Assembly (NCBI GenBank): GCA_050730755.1
Contig: JBOHNR010000002.1
Location: 38,130 to 102,129 of the forward strand
Length of the DNA: 64,000 nucleotides
Origin: CAVPPA01 sp050730755
GTDB taxonomy: Bacteria > Patescibacteriota > Saccharimonadia > Saccharimonadales > UBA4665
Direction: 5' to 3'
Both the position numbers and the translations under genes were made by a program. Position 1 is the stretch's first letter; each line of letters opens with the position of its first letter. The notes beneath the pieces are model-generated. The model was not told where the DNA came from and did no database searches. It saw nothing but the letters and a program-made list of their open reading frames with translations. Below, piece after piece: positions 49,766 through 57,688 of this stretch.

Positions 49766-50788
49766 ATGTCCACTTGGCGCAAGCTCGCAATCTTTACGAC
49801 GGCTTTTTTCGCTGTAGGCTTTCTGGCTGCAGGTAGTACTTATTTGTTCACCCGTCAGAATGTCGCCGCTCCAACAGCCAGTTCAAACACCGCTCCGACC
49901 ACCATAGGCATCCCGTTCGCGTTCAATACTGCCTGTGTTGGCCAAAAGGAAGACGTCGTCACGATCGACCTGCAGAAGCAAGGTTACTCGACTAACCAAT
50001 TTGATATTGGGACCAGTCATTTCAACCTATATCTGTCGGGCGCAAAGTCCTACTCGAGCGGTCCCGGTGACTTTACCAGCAAGCCGCTCGATAACTCGTC
50101 AGAGCTTGAGCAATACTTGCAATCTGGCAGTTCATCGGCCAAGGCCCAGATCAGTAAGGCGATGTCTAGCACCAGTGCTACTGAAGCGCAGGTATTGGAT
50201 ATCAGTAACTGGGAAGGTTTCCAGATGTTGGTGCCCAGCAAGTGGAGCTCCAATAACCAGTTCGTCAACGGCCAGTCCGAACCAGGACCCGATCTGAAGG
50301 TTCCGGCAGGCGATATCGGATGGGTTTTTGTCAATCCGGTAGTTTGTTCGGTTGTCCAGGTTCCGGGTAGCTCTACTAGTAGTACGGTCACCCTCCTGGG
50401 CTCGGTTAAGACAGATGTCGTTCGTGGCCCTTGTGGCAACGAAGAAGGGACCCTGCCAACACCAGTGTCACCGCCACCGAAGGCTCCGCCATCGGCTCCG
50501 CCATCGGCTCCGCCGACTACCCCCCCGGTAGTTTGTACGAAGAAGTGCTGCACAGGTGTTTGTACTACAAAGACAGAGGTTTCTATTCCTGTACAGCAGC
50601 AAAATCCTGGCATTAGTCCTAGTCCTAAGGATTACCCCAGCTCAGCGCCGTCGCAAAGCCCTGACCCATCGACATACCCGTCCCCGTCAGGACCGACCAA
50701 CCAAGACCCTGGTGGTGACCAAAACAATCCCAGCCCAGATCCGTCTGGCAATCCGACCCCCCCGGTCACTCCGCCACCACCAGGCTAG
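49766..50788 (+). CDS. Secreted or N-terminally anchored protein with Pro-rich C-terminus
   Basis: 340 residues from the ATG at 49766 (AAAGGAG five bases upstream; an in-frame TTG at 49691 is rejected). N-terminal hydrophobic helix about 6-26, then a domain of ~200 residues (AFNTACVGQKEDVVTIDL...GWVFVNPVVCSVVQV) unlike any I know, then a Pro/Ser-rich tail with SAPP repeats interrupted by a Cys cluster (CTKKCCTGVC). No C-terminal sorting signal. The Cys residues would suit the VKOR disulfide system. Function unknown. Confidence 0.75.
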   Translation: MSTWRKLAIFTTAFFAVGFLAAGSTYLFTRQNVAAPTASSNTAPTTIGIPFAFNTACVGQKEDVVTIDLQKQGYSTNQFDIGTSHFNLYLSGAKSYSSGPGDFTSKPLDNSSELEQYLQSGSSSAKAQISKAMSSTSATEAQVLDISNWEGFQMLVPSKWSSNNQFVNGQSEPGPDLKVPAGDIGWVFVNPVVCSVVQVPGSSTSSTVTLLGSVKTDVVRGPCGNEEGTLPTPVSPPPKAPPSAPPSAPPTTPPVVCTKKCCTGVCTTKTEVSIPVQQQNPGISPSPKDYPSSAPSQSPDPSTYPSPSGPTNQDPGGDQNNPSPDPSGNPTPPVTPPPPG

Positions 50789-50822
50789 CAACCTAACCAA
50801 GACTAAGGAGTAGTCACAAAAT

Positions 50823-50905
50823 GTAGGGGATCGGTCGTGGTTCTGTTTTAATGTTTGATTCTTTATTGAATCATACCTCTTAATTCAGACCCGACCGACC
50901 CCTAC
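50823..50905 (+). repeat. Long 3' hairpin after the 49766 gene
   Basis: GTAGGGG-A-TCGGTCG pairs with CGACCGA-CCCCTAC (14 pairs, one bulged A), enclosing TGATTC/GAATCA. No T-run follows (GCACAAACCCC), so ordinary intrinsic termination is not evident. The plan (long GC stem, single A bulge, inner stem) is like that of 42962-43021. The remaining bases of 50789-51139 hold a small CCCGA/TCGGG hairpin near 50947 and the next promoter. Confidence 0.6.
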
Positions 50906-51002
50906 GCACAAACCCCTTAATACATGAGCTGTAATGATTTGACTTGCCCCGATTCCCGTCGGGCATCAATCTGATCTTTCACAATTTATAAGTACCATAT
51001 AC

Positions 51003-51139
51003 TTGACTAAAAACAATGGATATGCTAATATTAGTTTACTTTCTTTGGGAAGTTGTGAGGTGAAGTTTTGTTCCCCAGAGAGTATTCATTAATTAAATAA
51101 GTTTCTTAAGCATCTAAATGATGCACAAGGAGGTGTTTC
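51003..51139 (+). promoter_or_regulatory. Promoter and leader of the LVNTG surface-protein gene
   Basis: TTGACT (51003-51008), 17-bp spacer, TAATAT (51026-51031). The leader contains GGGAA/TTCCC (51047-51075) enclosing GTGAGGTG, a Shine-Dalgarno-like sequence six bases before a TTG that opens a ten-codon frame (51068-51100, ending TAA). The main gene has its own AAGGAGGTG seven bases upstream of ATG 51140. Confidence 0.6.
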
Positions 51140-52576
51140 ATGAGAATTTTCTCGCGAATGCTAAATACACTCCCTAAGCGGCTTTTTGCCGGTACCTTAG
51201 TTGCCCTTAGCATTGCTCTGCCGGTTGCAGTTTCTGCAGCTCAGACTGTTGCTATTTCAGCAACTACTGGTGTCGCCAACGTCACTAACGGGGATACAAG
51301 TTACAGCAGCGCTGTCAGCGCTAGCTACAACCAAATAGTAAAAGTTCAGGTCGAATATACAAACGACGAGGCTGCTGGCTCAAGCTTAGTAGCTAACAAC
51401 GTCACCTTAAAAATTAACTTGCCTACTACTACTGCCAAAACTCAAACAGTTACCAGCACGGTAGGTGGTACAAACACCAATACAGTCAATGGTTCTGCAG
51501 TTGTAAACTTGGCCCAAGCCGGTTTCTTGCAGTACATTCCTGGTTCTGCTCAAGCCCGCATTACTGAGACTGACGGCACAGTTACCCCAGTTGAGGTAGT
51601 CCCTGACGGTGTTATTACCGGTAGCGGCTATGTCATTAACAATGGTAACCCTTGCCAATCAGCTGCGGTCGCTATCGAAGCCCGCGTCATGGTGCCAGGT
51701 GTTTCTATGACCAAGCAAGTTGCTGACCTTTCTCAAGCTAACCCGGCCTGGGTTACTTCGGATACTGCCAACCCTGGCGATACTCTGCAATACTTGCTGT
51801 CCTACGAAAATACCGGTAACGTCGACGAGAACGCAGTTGTCATTCGTGACATCTTGCCGGCTGGTTTGACTCTTGTGCCTAATAGCACCAAGCTAACTGA
51901 CCAAAGCCATCCTTCCGGTGAAATCCTGAATGATGCTGATGGTGTCGTGACTGGTGGTGGCATTAACGTCGGTGAATTTGGCCCAACTGAGCCGGCTTAC
52001 ATAACTTTCAAGGTTACTGTACCTGCCGTCGCCCAACTGGCTTGTGGTGAAAATACATTCACTAACGTCGCCTTAGCTACTCCTCAAGGCATGGGCCAGT
52101 ACTCAGGCATGGCTACTACGACTGTCAATAAGACTTGCTCTACTCCTTCTACGCCAACCTATGCATGTACTAGCCTGGGCGTAACGACAAGCGGTAAAAC
52201 AGCTACAATCAGTAACTTCCAAGAAAGTGCGGCTAACGGTGCGACGTTTAATGGCGCTACCATCAACTGGGGCGACGGAGCTACAACTCCTTCAACCAAA
52301 GATGTTAAGGGCCAGACTCACACCTATGCAGACGGTACTTGGACTATAACCGCTACAGCTAACTTCACCGTTAACGGTGCAAGCAAATCGGTTTCTAGTA
52401 CTGGTTGTACTCAGACGGTTAGCTTTACTACTCCTCCAACGACTCCTCCGACTATCACCCCACCTACTACGCTAGTTAATACTGGCCCAGGTGATGTCAT
52501 TGGTATCGTTGGTCTAGTAACTATCGCTGGCGCCATTGCCCACAACTTGTTCTTACGTCGCTTTGCACGTCGGTAA
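51140..52576 (+). CDS. Surface protein with DUF11-type repeat and LVNTG sorting signal
   Basis: 478 residues. Signal peptide about 1-34 (cleavage after AVSAA region), an N-terminal beta domain, a DUF11-like domain (about 195-320: PGDTLQYLLSYENTGNVDENAVVIRDILP...), a further beta domain (PKD-like, INWGDGATTPSTKDVKGQTHTY), a short Thr/Pro stalk, then LVNTGPGDVIG, a membrane helix and RRFARR. The sorting motif differs from LPxTG in its second residue but is otherwise canonical. It is the best substrate candidate for the sortase at 33441. Strong Shine-Dalgarno. Confidence 0.9.
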   Translation: MRIFSRMLNTLPKRLFAGTLVALSIALPVAVSAAQTVAISATTGVANVTNGDTSYSSAVSASYNQIVKVQVEYTNDEAAGSSLVANNVTLKINLPTTTAKTQTVTSTVGGTNTNTVNGSAVVNLAQAGFLQYIPGSAQARITETDGTVTPVEVVPDGVITGSGYVINNGNPCQSAAVAIEARVMVPGVSMTKQVADLSQANPAWVTSDTANPGDTLQYLLSYENTGNVDENAVVIRDILPAGLTLVPNSTKLTDQSHPSGEILNDADGVVTGGGINVGEFGPTEPAYITFKVTVPAVAQLACGENTFTNVALATPQGMGQYSGMATTTVNKTCSTPSTPTYACTSLGVTTSGKTATISNFQESAANGATFNGATINWGDGATTPSTKDVKGQTHTYADGTWTITATANFTVNGASKSVSSTGCTQTVSFTTPPTTPPTITPPTTLVNTGPGDVIGIVGLVTIAGAIAHNLFLRRFARR

Positions 52577-52629
52577 CATTTGTTCGCAAGCAACCAGCGG
52601 TTGCTGACTGACCGCTCTCAGCCAAGAAG

Positions 52630-52664
52630 ATCCCCGGGAAATTTTCCTGGGGATTTTCTTTTTT
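52630..52664 (+). terminator. Intrinsic terminator of the LVNTG surface-protein gene
   Basis: ATCCCC-GGGAA/TTCC-TGGGGAT stem followed by TTTTCTTTTTT, 54 bp past the stop codon and just ahead of tRNA-Glu(TTC). Confidence 0.85.
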
Positions 52665-52711
52665 GCCTCTGTTATGCTAGGCTTTTGAAAGAGTTAACAG
52701 GATATACGCAA

Positions 52712-52786
52712 GGCCCCATCGTCTAGCGGCTAGGACGCCAGGTTTTCATCCTGGCAACAGGGGTTCGATTCCCCTTGGGGTCACCA
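52712..52786 (+). tRNA. tRNA-Glu (TTC)
   Basis: Acceptor GGCCCCA/TGGGGTC, anticodon stem CCAGG/CCTGG with loop TTTTCAT (anticodon TTC), a normal T arm, CCA encoded. It reads GAA/GAG. No integrated element was found at its 3' end. Confidence 0.97.
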
Positions 52787-52832
52787 TTATGCATATGTTT
52801 AGCGAGACAAAATTTGCTACAATATAATTCCT

Positions 52833-53099
52833 ATGAGTGATGACTATATAACAAGAGATGACCTAGACGAGTCAGTGCTTAAAATAATCAAGCATATTGA
52901 CAAGCAGTCTAGAGAACTTAGAGAAGTAATAGCCAAGATAGACCATAAGTATGACCAACTGTTGACAACACTCGATAAGTTTCTGAAAAGACTAGACGAT
53001 ATTGAGTCGAATGACGCAGGTAGAGATGCACAATTAGCTAGGCATGAACGATGGCTTGAGCAAATTGCTGCTAAGACCGGCGTTAAACTAGAGTACTAG
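52833..53099 (+). CDS. Small coiled-coil protein (88 aa)
   Basis: Highly charged, predicted helical from about residue 8 to 80 with heptad hydrophobics (VLKIIKHIDKQSRELREVIAK); no Cys or membrane segment. Such short coiled-coil proteins recur in CPR genomes without function. TACAAT ends nine bases and TATAAT four bases before the ATG; no Shine-Dalgarno, so leaderless expression is likely. Confidence 0.65.
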   Translation: MSDDYITRDDLDESVLKIIKHIDKQSRELREVIAKIDHKYDQLLTTLDKFLKRLDDIESNDAGRDAQLARHERWLEQIAAKTGVKLEY

Positions 53100-53256
53100 G
53101 TTACACTCCCTGCGGGAATAGTCTGTCTAGGATAAAAACCGCAAAGAATGCCTGACCACCGATTGATTTCAGAACAGAATTGATTCCAATTCGAAGTCAG
53201 GTGGTTCACCAATCAACCTATGCTTATTACTCGACAACATGATAGAGTTGTTATCG

Positions 53257-53454
53257 ATGGATAAAAAGGGTGAAAGTAGTAAGGCGAGGCCTTTATTAAG
53301 ACTAGCGAAGATAATCATAGTAATTGTTATCATTGTCGCTGTCTTGGCATTGATTGTTAGTCAGTTTAAACCCCCACAGCCTCACACCAGCCATAACCAT
53401 GGTAATAACAATGATAATGGAATAAACGGGCCGAGTTTCCGTATAAGCTTGTAG
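53257..53454 (+). CDS. Small single-helix membrane protein
   Basis: 65 residues from ATG 53257 (a longer frame begins at 53239). A charged N-terminus (MDKKGESSKARPLLRLAK), one membrane helix (about 19-38, rich in Ile/Val), and a short His/Asn-rich outside tail (HTSHNHGNNNDNG), which could bind metal. No family. The following 260 bp (to the toxin-antitoxin operon) contain only the 57-nt element and its flanks. Confidence 0.5.
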   Translation: MDKKGESSKARPLLRLAKIIIVIVIIVAVLALIVSQFKPPQPHTSHNHGNNNDNGINGPSFRISL

Positions 53455-53533
53455 ATTTATGAGCTGTTATAATCTAGGTTTTACTTAATGCAGGGATATT
53501 TAAAGACCATTATTGCTACCTAAATAACCTGTT

Positions 53534-53590
53534 CCATCTAATAATTTCTCGGGCAATTTACTTATAAATCGAATGGTCTAGGGTCACCAT
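53534..53590 (+). repeat. 57-nt dispersed element, copy A
   Basis: Reference copy; CCATCTA at its start, ATAAATCGAA in the middle and TCACCAT at the end. An inverted repeat AGACCATT (53514-53521) / AATGGTCT (53572-53579) brackets most of the element, so it may fold as RNA or form a cruciform. It lies 158 bp before the antitoxin start. Confidence 0.6.
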
Positions 53591-53693
53591 AGGAAAGTTA
53601 CAGATAAGATTTGTTATGAACTTATATATTATAATATTTGTAGCTAACCCTTATCAGTTTAGTAGTTCTATTCGCCTAACAACCAGCTATTTG

Positions 53694-53723
53694 TTGACAT
53701 AACTGTACAATTAAGTGTACAAT
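53694..53723 (+). promoter_or_regulatory. Promoter and operator of the toxin-antitoxin operon
   Basis: TTGACA (53694-53699), 18-bp spacer, TACAAT (53718-53723). Two TGTACAAT repeats start at 53704 and 53716 (12 bp apart). TGTACA is itself palindromic, so the pair also forms an inverted repeat that spans the spacer and -10: a likely antitoxin operator. Confidence 0.7.
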
Positions 53724-53747
53724 CTAAATGTAATAAAGGACTATGCT

Positions 53748-54005
53748 ATGAGCACCAAGACTATTGATACAACCGACCTACGTAATAATCTGTCATCTAC
53801 ACTAGATGCAGTTGGAAAAGACGACATACTCTTCATTAAGAGCAGAGGTAAACTTACTGGCAAGGCTATTATTGATGACGAATTGCTAGAGGATTTACTT
53901 CTGCTGCAAAATACTGGCTATGTTGCAGATATTGCCAAAGCTCGTAAACAAATAAAGCAAGGCGACGTCTATACTTTTAATGAGGTATTTGGAGATGTAC
54001 TCTAA
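53748..54005 (+). CDS. Antitoxin of a RelE/ParE-type toxin-antitoxin pair (Phd/YefM-like)
   Basis: 85 residues from ATG 53748 (AAAGGA eight bases upstream). N-terminal TIDTTDLRNNLSSTLDAVGKDDILFIKSRG resembles the Phd/YefM DNA-binding fold (TxLRxxLsxxLdxV...); the C-terminal half should wrap the toxin. It abuts the toxin start (stop at 54005, ATG at 54006), the usual order antitoxin then toxin. Together with the operator at 53694 this suggests autoregulation. Confidence 0.8.
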   Translation: MSTKTIDTTDLRNNLSSTLDAVGKDDILFIKSRGKLTGKAIIDDELLEDLLLLQNTGYVADIAKARKQIKQGDVYTFNEVFGDVL

Positions 54006-54269
54006 ATGACCAAGTACCGCATGGTATTTGCGGGTAGCAGTAAAAAAGATTTAGACAAACTAGACAATACTACTAGGCAGCGAATTGCCAAGAAACTTAA
54101 GTTTTTCCTAGAACAAGAAGACCCTTTTTCCTATACTCGTCAACTTGTACATTCCAATATAGGAAGTTACCGTTTTCGTGTTGGCCACTACCGCATAGTG
54201 TTTGATGTTGATGGTAATACGTTGCAATTTGTAAGCATAAAGCACCGCAAGGAAGTTTATATGGTTTAA
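54006..54269 (+). CDS. RelE/ParE-superfamily toxin
   Basis: 87 residues, basic. YRMVFAGSSKKDLDKLDNTTRQRIAKKLKFFLEQEDPF is the typical helical N-terminus, and GSYRFRVGHYRIVFDVDGNTLQFVSIKHRKEVYM is the beta-sheet with conserved Arg residues used in mRNA cleavage or gyrase inhibition (YRFRVGHYRI). Which activity applies cannot be told. No other genes belong to the operon. Confidence 0.88.
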   Translation: MTKYRMVFAGSSKKDLDKLDNTTRQRIAKKLKFFLEQEDPFSYTRQLVHSNIGSYRFRVGHYRIVFDVDGNTLQFVSIKHRKEVYMV

Positions 54270-54485
54270 GTTTTTGTTATGAGCGAAGCTTTCCATAAAT
54301 ACTCCAGAAAAAGACCTACACTATGTCGCACCTATATAGATAACACAACTAGGTTAATCAGGTAGTATACTCTTTATTAATTATGGGAGCTCTATATGCT
54401 ACACAACGAAAATAGTTTGATCCCCTTTGCTCAAATGCTATATTTTTATTAGACTTACCATTAACAGACTTTTAAGCTAATACGT

Positions 54486-54941
54486 ATGGACAATAAAGAC
54501 TTCACCGCTTCGATACTCATAGACCAAACGCCAAAGGAAGTCTTCGATGCCATTAACGATGTACGAGCTTGGTGGACGGGCAGTATTGTGGGCAAAACCG
54601 ACAAAGTAGGAGAAGTTTGGATTTACTGCTACCCAAATATTCATTTTTGTAAGATGCGAGTTAAAGAACTAAATCCTGGCAAAAGAGTTGTTTGGCATGT
54701 AATGGATAGCTACATAGATGTTGATGGAGATAAAGAAGAGTGGACGGGTACTGATATAGTATTCGATATATCTAAAGAAGGAAGTAAAACCAAACTAACC
54801 TTTACGCATATTGGGTTAGTGCCAAAATTCGTGTGCTATAACGGCTGTAAAGAGGGTTGGACTTTTTATATAAATAATAGCCTTCAAGATTTAATCACCA
54901 CAGGGCAAGGTGCACCAAATAAAGACGTAAAGGCTCCTTAG
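54486..54941 (+). CDS. SRPBCC/AHSA1-family protein
   Basis: 151 residues of the START-like ligand-binding fold. The opening FTASILIDQTPKEVFDAINDVRAWWTGSI is diagnostic for AHSA1-like (activator of Hsp90 homologue 1) proteins, and the long C-terminal helix GCKEGWTFYINNSLQDLITTG closes the pocket. The ligand is unknown. Such genes are mobile; this one stands alone, with 216 bp of non-coding AT-rich DNA before it. Confidence 0.88.
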   Translation: MDNKDFTASILIDQTPKEVFDAINDVRAWWTGSIVGKTDKVGEVWIYCYPNIHFCKMRVKELNPGKRVVWHVMDSYIDVDGDKEEWTGTDIVFDISKEGSKTKLTFTHIGLVPKFVCYNGCKEGWTFYINNSLQDLITTGQGAPNKDVKAP

Positions 54942-54979
54942 TAGACTCCAGTCTGTGCCAGGGTGATAAGGCTTATGCT

Positions 54980-55036
54980 CCATCTAGTAATTTCATCTAC
55001 CGTTTGTCTTTAAATCGATAGGCGTAGGGTTAACAT
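54980..55036 (+). repeat. 57-nt dispersed element, copy B
   Basis: Matches copy A at 39 of 57 positions with no gap (my count). The ends CCATCTA and AACAT and the core TAAATCGA are kept. TGTGCC (54954-54959) can pair with GGCGTA (55021-55026, with two G-U), in a position comparable to the stem of copy A. It ends 28 bp before the -10 of the next gene. Confidence 0.6.
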
Positions 55037-55077
55037 ATCGCGTCAGCGCCAAATTCCCAAAGTATATAATGGATTTA

Positions 55078-55503
55078 ATGGATAACAAAAATCAACAACC
55101 TGTCTATCCCGATCAACCAGCAGCGCCCCGGCCAGTAGTACTACCGACCCAGGAAATAACTAGAACGGCTCAAGAAGATAAACCCAAACTGATTGTATCT
55201 GACGGTGAAGCCCAAGCTCTCCTTGCATTGAATAATCTCCGAGCTGGCCAAGGGCCAAAAGCTAAGCTGCCACCAACTAGATTTCTAATAATAATAGCGG
55301 CGCTAATAGCGCTCGCTATTTTAACTAGCTTTGCAATAGGAGCTGTCAAGACTGGTAGCAACTCTAAGTCCTCAAGCTCGGGAAGTAACCTGGGGATACC
55401 AAACCAAGCAGTTCCAACAAACGGGCGTGACAACGTCACTAACCAAATAAATAAAGACGTAAACTCTTGTGCTAATCCTTTGACCGCCATGTCCTACTGC
55501 TAA
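55078..55503 (+). CDS. Hypothetical bitopic membrane protein
   Basis: 141 residues from ATG 55078; a first ATG at 55069 overlaps a TATAAT box (55065-55070), so the second, seven bases beyond the box, is preferred (leaderless). About 60 hydrophilic Pro/Gln-rich residues, one membrane helix (about 62-83), then a Ser/Asn-rich external tail ending with two Cys (NSCANPLTAMSYC). No family. Confidence 0.6.
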   Translation: MDNKNQQPVYPDQPAAPRPVVLPTQEITRTAQEDKPKLIVSDGEAQALLALNNLRAGQGPKAKLPPTRFLIIIAALIALAILTSFAIGAVKTGSNSKSSSSGSNLGIPNQAVPTNGRDNVTNQINKDVNSCANPLTAMSYC

Positions 55504-55715
55504 TTTCACCTAAGTGTTTATGCAGGTGTCTTATTATAAATTGATAATCTTAGTTTCACCTAGATAGAAATTCAAGTTATTCTTCTTCTCTGTAATCCGT
55601 TAGTTTTGGGTGTTCCAAAAATCGTAGACTAAAATATCCATTTTTTGTAACTAACCTATTTAGCCGCTTGTTAACGAAGTTCGATTCTCTCATGGTCATT
55701 TGATACGATAACTAG

Positions 55716-56855
55716 ATGATTGTCCAGGCAATAATTCATGCCCTAAAACTTGCTGGCTCCATGACTTGGGAGATATTGTGGGCTTTAATACTGGGCTTTA
55801 CTTTATCAGCCATAGTTCAAGCATTAGTTCGTCGTAAAACCATAACCAAACTGCTTGGCGACGATAATCCCAAGACACTGCTAATAGCCACGGGGCTAGG
55901 CGTAGCCAGTTCGTCTTGTTCGTATGCTGCCGTAGCTCTGGCGCGTTCATTATGGCGCAAGGGGGCTAATTTGACTGCGGCTATGGCCTTCGAGATTGCT
56001 TCAACCAATCTAGTAATAGAACTAGGTGTTATTCTAGCCTTATTAATCGCTTGGCAGTTTACTCTAGCTGAGTTTATTGGCGGACCACTTATGATACTGT
56101 TTGTTGCCGTTATGTTCCGCCTGTTCCTGCGTAAGAGGTTACTTGAAACGGCTCGAGCTCAAGCCGGTAAGGGTTTACCCGGTTCTATGGAAGGACATGC
56201 ATCGATGGACATGGGTATTCAAAAGCAAGGCAGTTTTTGGGGGCGGCTTAGCTCACCAGAGGGAGCCACTTCCATATCCCACATTTTTGTTATGGAGTGG
56301 GCTGCTGTTTTAAGAGACGTGGTTGGCGGTTTGCTAATAGCTGGCGCCGTTGGAGCTTGGGTCCCAAATAGCTTCTGGCAGAAGTTCTTTTTAACCAGTC
56401 ATCCGTTATTGTCTAAGCTGTGGGGGCCGTTGATCGGCCCATTAGTGTCGGTAGTTAGCTTCGTCTGTTCAATTGGCAACGTACCGCTAGCGGCTGTGCT
56501 ATGGAATGGCGGTATCAGCTTTGGCGGTGTCGTTAGCTTTATATTTGCTGACTTGATAATTATCCCTATCCTACTTATTTATCGTAAATACTATGGCACC
56601 AAAATGATGTTGTTTATCGCCGGAACGTTTTATGTTGCCATGGTATTAGCCGGTTACGTTATAGAATTCCTTTTTGGCCTGTTGCAACTTGTACCAGCCG
56701 AAAGGACCGCTAAAGTGGCTGAAGCTACTATTAGCTGGAACTACACCAGCTTCCTGAATATAGCTTTTTTGCTTCTAGCGGGGGTATTGATTTATAGATT
56801 TATGCGAACTGGCGGTCCAATGATGCTAAAAATGATGGACAAGCCAAAGGATTAA
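55716..56855 (+). CDS. Predicted permease (COG0701/DUF318, ArsP-like)
   Basis: 379 residues, about eight membrane helices in two inverted repeats. LGVASSSCSYAAVALARSLWRKG near 65-87 and SVVSFVCSIGNVPLAAVLW near 245-263 correspond to the paired Cys-containing helices of the family, members of which export methylated arsenicals or are of unknown function. A Met-rich loop (SMEGHASMDMGIQ) lies between the halves and could touch a soft metal. A TACGAT box ends six bases before the ATG. Confidence 0.85.
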   Translation: MIVQAIIHALKLAGSMTWEILWALILGFTLSAIVQALVRRKTITKLLGDDNPKTLLIATGLGVASSSCSYAAVALARSLWRKGANLTAAMAFEIASTNLVIELGVILALLIAWQFTLAEFIGGPLMILFVAVMFRLFLRKRLLETARAQAGKGLPGSMEGHASMDMGIQKQGSFWGRLSSPEGATSISHIFVMEWAAVLRDVVGGLLIAGAVGAWVPNSFWQKFFLTSHPLLSKLWGPLIGPLVSVVSFVCSIGNVPLAAVLWNGGISFGGVVSFIFADLIIIPILLIYRKYYGTKMMLFIAGTFYVAMVLAGYVIEFLFGLLQLVPAERTAKVAEATISWNYTSFLNIAFLLLAGVLIYRFMRTGGPMMLKMMDKPKD

Positions 56856-56921
56856 CTAGCCATTAAAAAGCGGCGTCAAAATTGACGGAAGTTCTTTAGC
56901 GGCAAGGGCGTAAATAATTTA

Positions 56922-57509
56922 TTAGTAACTGTCGATTTGCTCTACGTAGTTGTTAAATGAATTATCTTGACAGAGCGAGTCCTCGTAGAAATAAACCATT
57001 TTGCCGTTAGATAATTTTTTGCTAAAGAATTCCTTTTGCCCGGACTGAGGCTGGAAATAAATTTGGATTCCCCTTGCGCACGACTGCGCTTTTGGTACGG
57101 CATTCATAATAGTATTTGTCGAATTACCGTTTTGTATCCCGCCTTCGGCTTGTATTAAATCGCTTTGATTAATAATACTGACTTCTTCGCTATTTAGATC
57201 ATTGATTGGTGGCGCAAAGCTATAGCCGACACTGCCAACATTTTGGGGCGGCTTGGGTAAAACTAAATCTGCCTGAGCAACATAAAGTTGGCCTGTTTTT
57301 GGGTTAACCACCGTAGGGACAACTAATTGGTTCAGGGCTCTTAGTAGGTCGTAACTAATTCTCGGTACATACGATTCATTGAGTTGATTATTTTGCCAAT
57401 TTACGTAATAAAGCGTGAAGCATACGTTTATTCCGATAACTAGAATAGCCAGCAAGCAAACGCTGCCGGCTAAACGATATCTTTTGATATTATTTTTTAT
57501 GTTTTCCAT
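56922..57509 (-). CDS. Hypothetical bitopic membrane protein (195 aa)
   Basis: Short cytoplasmic N-terminus, one membrane helix (about 14-36), and an extracytoplasmic domain of ~155 residues with two Cys (near 143 and 180) that could form a disulfide. No family recognised. The upstream region is a textbook promoter: TTGACA (57545-57540), 16-bp spacer, TAAACT (57523-57518), then only eight bases to the ATG, so the message must be leaderless or nearly so. Confidence 0.7.
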   Translation of the reverse strand: MENIKNNIKRYRLAGSVCLLAILVIGINVCFTLYYVNWQNNQLNESYVPRISYDLLRALNQLVVPTVVNPKTGQLYVAQADLVLPKPPQNVGSVGYSFAPPINDLNSEEVSIINQSDLIQAEGGIQNGNSTNTIMNAVPKAQSCARGIQIYFQPQSGQKEFFSKKLSNGKMVYFYEDSLCQDNSFNNYVEQIDSY

Positions 57510-57603
57510 TAATTTTCAGTTTAAGTTGTTGCGCTAAAATGTCAATTTTATCTTAAAATGTTTGAGACCGCTTATGGCAAACCATTAGTTCTAGCAATAT
57601 ACC

Positions 57604-57661
57604 CAATCTACTAACTTATAAGGACTTCTTATTTATAAATCGAGTGGCGCGAAGCCGACAT
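57604..57661 (+). repeat. 57-nt dispersed element, copy C (58 nt)
   Basis: Shares ATCTA-CTAA at its start, TTATAAATCGA in the middle and ACAT at its end with copies A and B, with one extra base. The 3' half has its own small hairpin GGC-GCGAA-GCC. It abuts the -10 (57674-57679) of the ABC gene. Confidence 0.45.
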
Positions 57662-57688
57662 TTTAGGCTAATATATAATAGTACAGAT

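Noticed and set aside
50050..50613. Minus-strand ORF of 187 codons opposite the 49766 gene
   Set aside because: Shadow of the Pro-rich tail; the plus-strand frame has signal sequence and Shine-Dalgarno.
52783..52830. Integration site at the tRNA-Glu(TTC) 3' end
   Set aside because: No integrase gene and no duplicated tRNA end were found in the following 11 kb; copy A of the 57-nt element ends in GGGTCACCAT like this tRNA, but the match is only about ten bases.
54279..54365. 28-codon ORF MSEAFHKYSRKRP...
   Set aside because: No Shine-Dalgarno or promoter close by, short, and in a gap of poor sequence; not distinguishable from chance.
55540..55568. Fifth copy of the 57-nt element (TTATAAATTGATAATC...TTCACC)
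   Set aside because: The 3' half is similar, but the upstream ATTTC is 13 bases out of register, so the match may be chance in AT-rich DNA.
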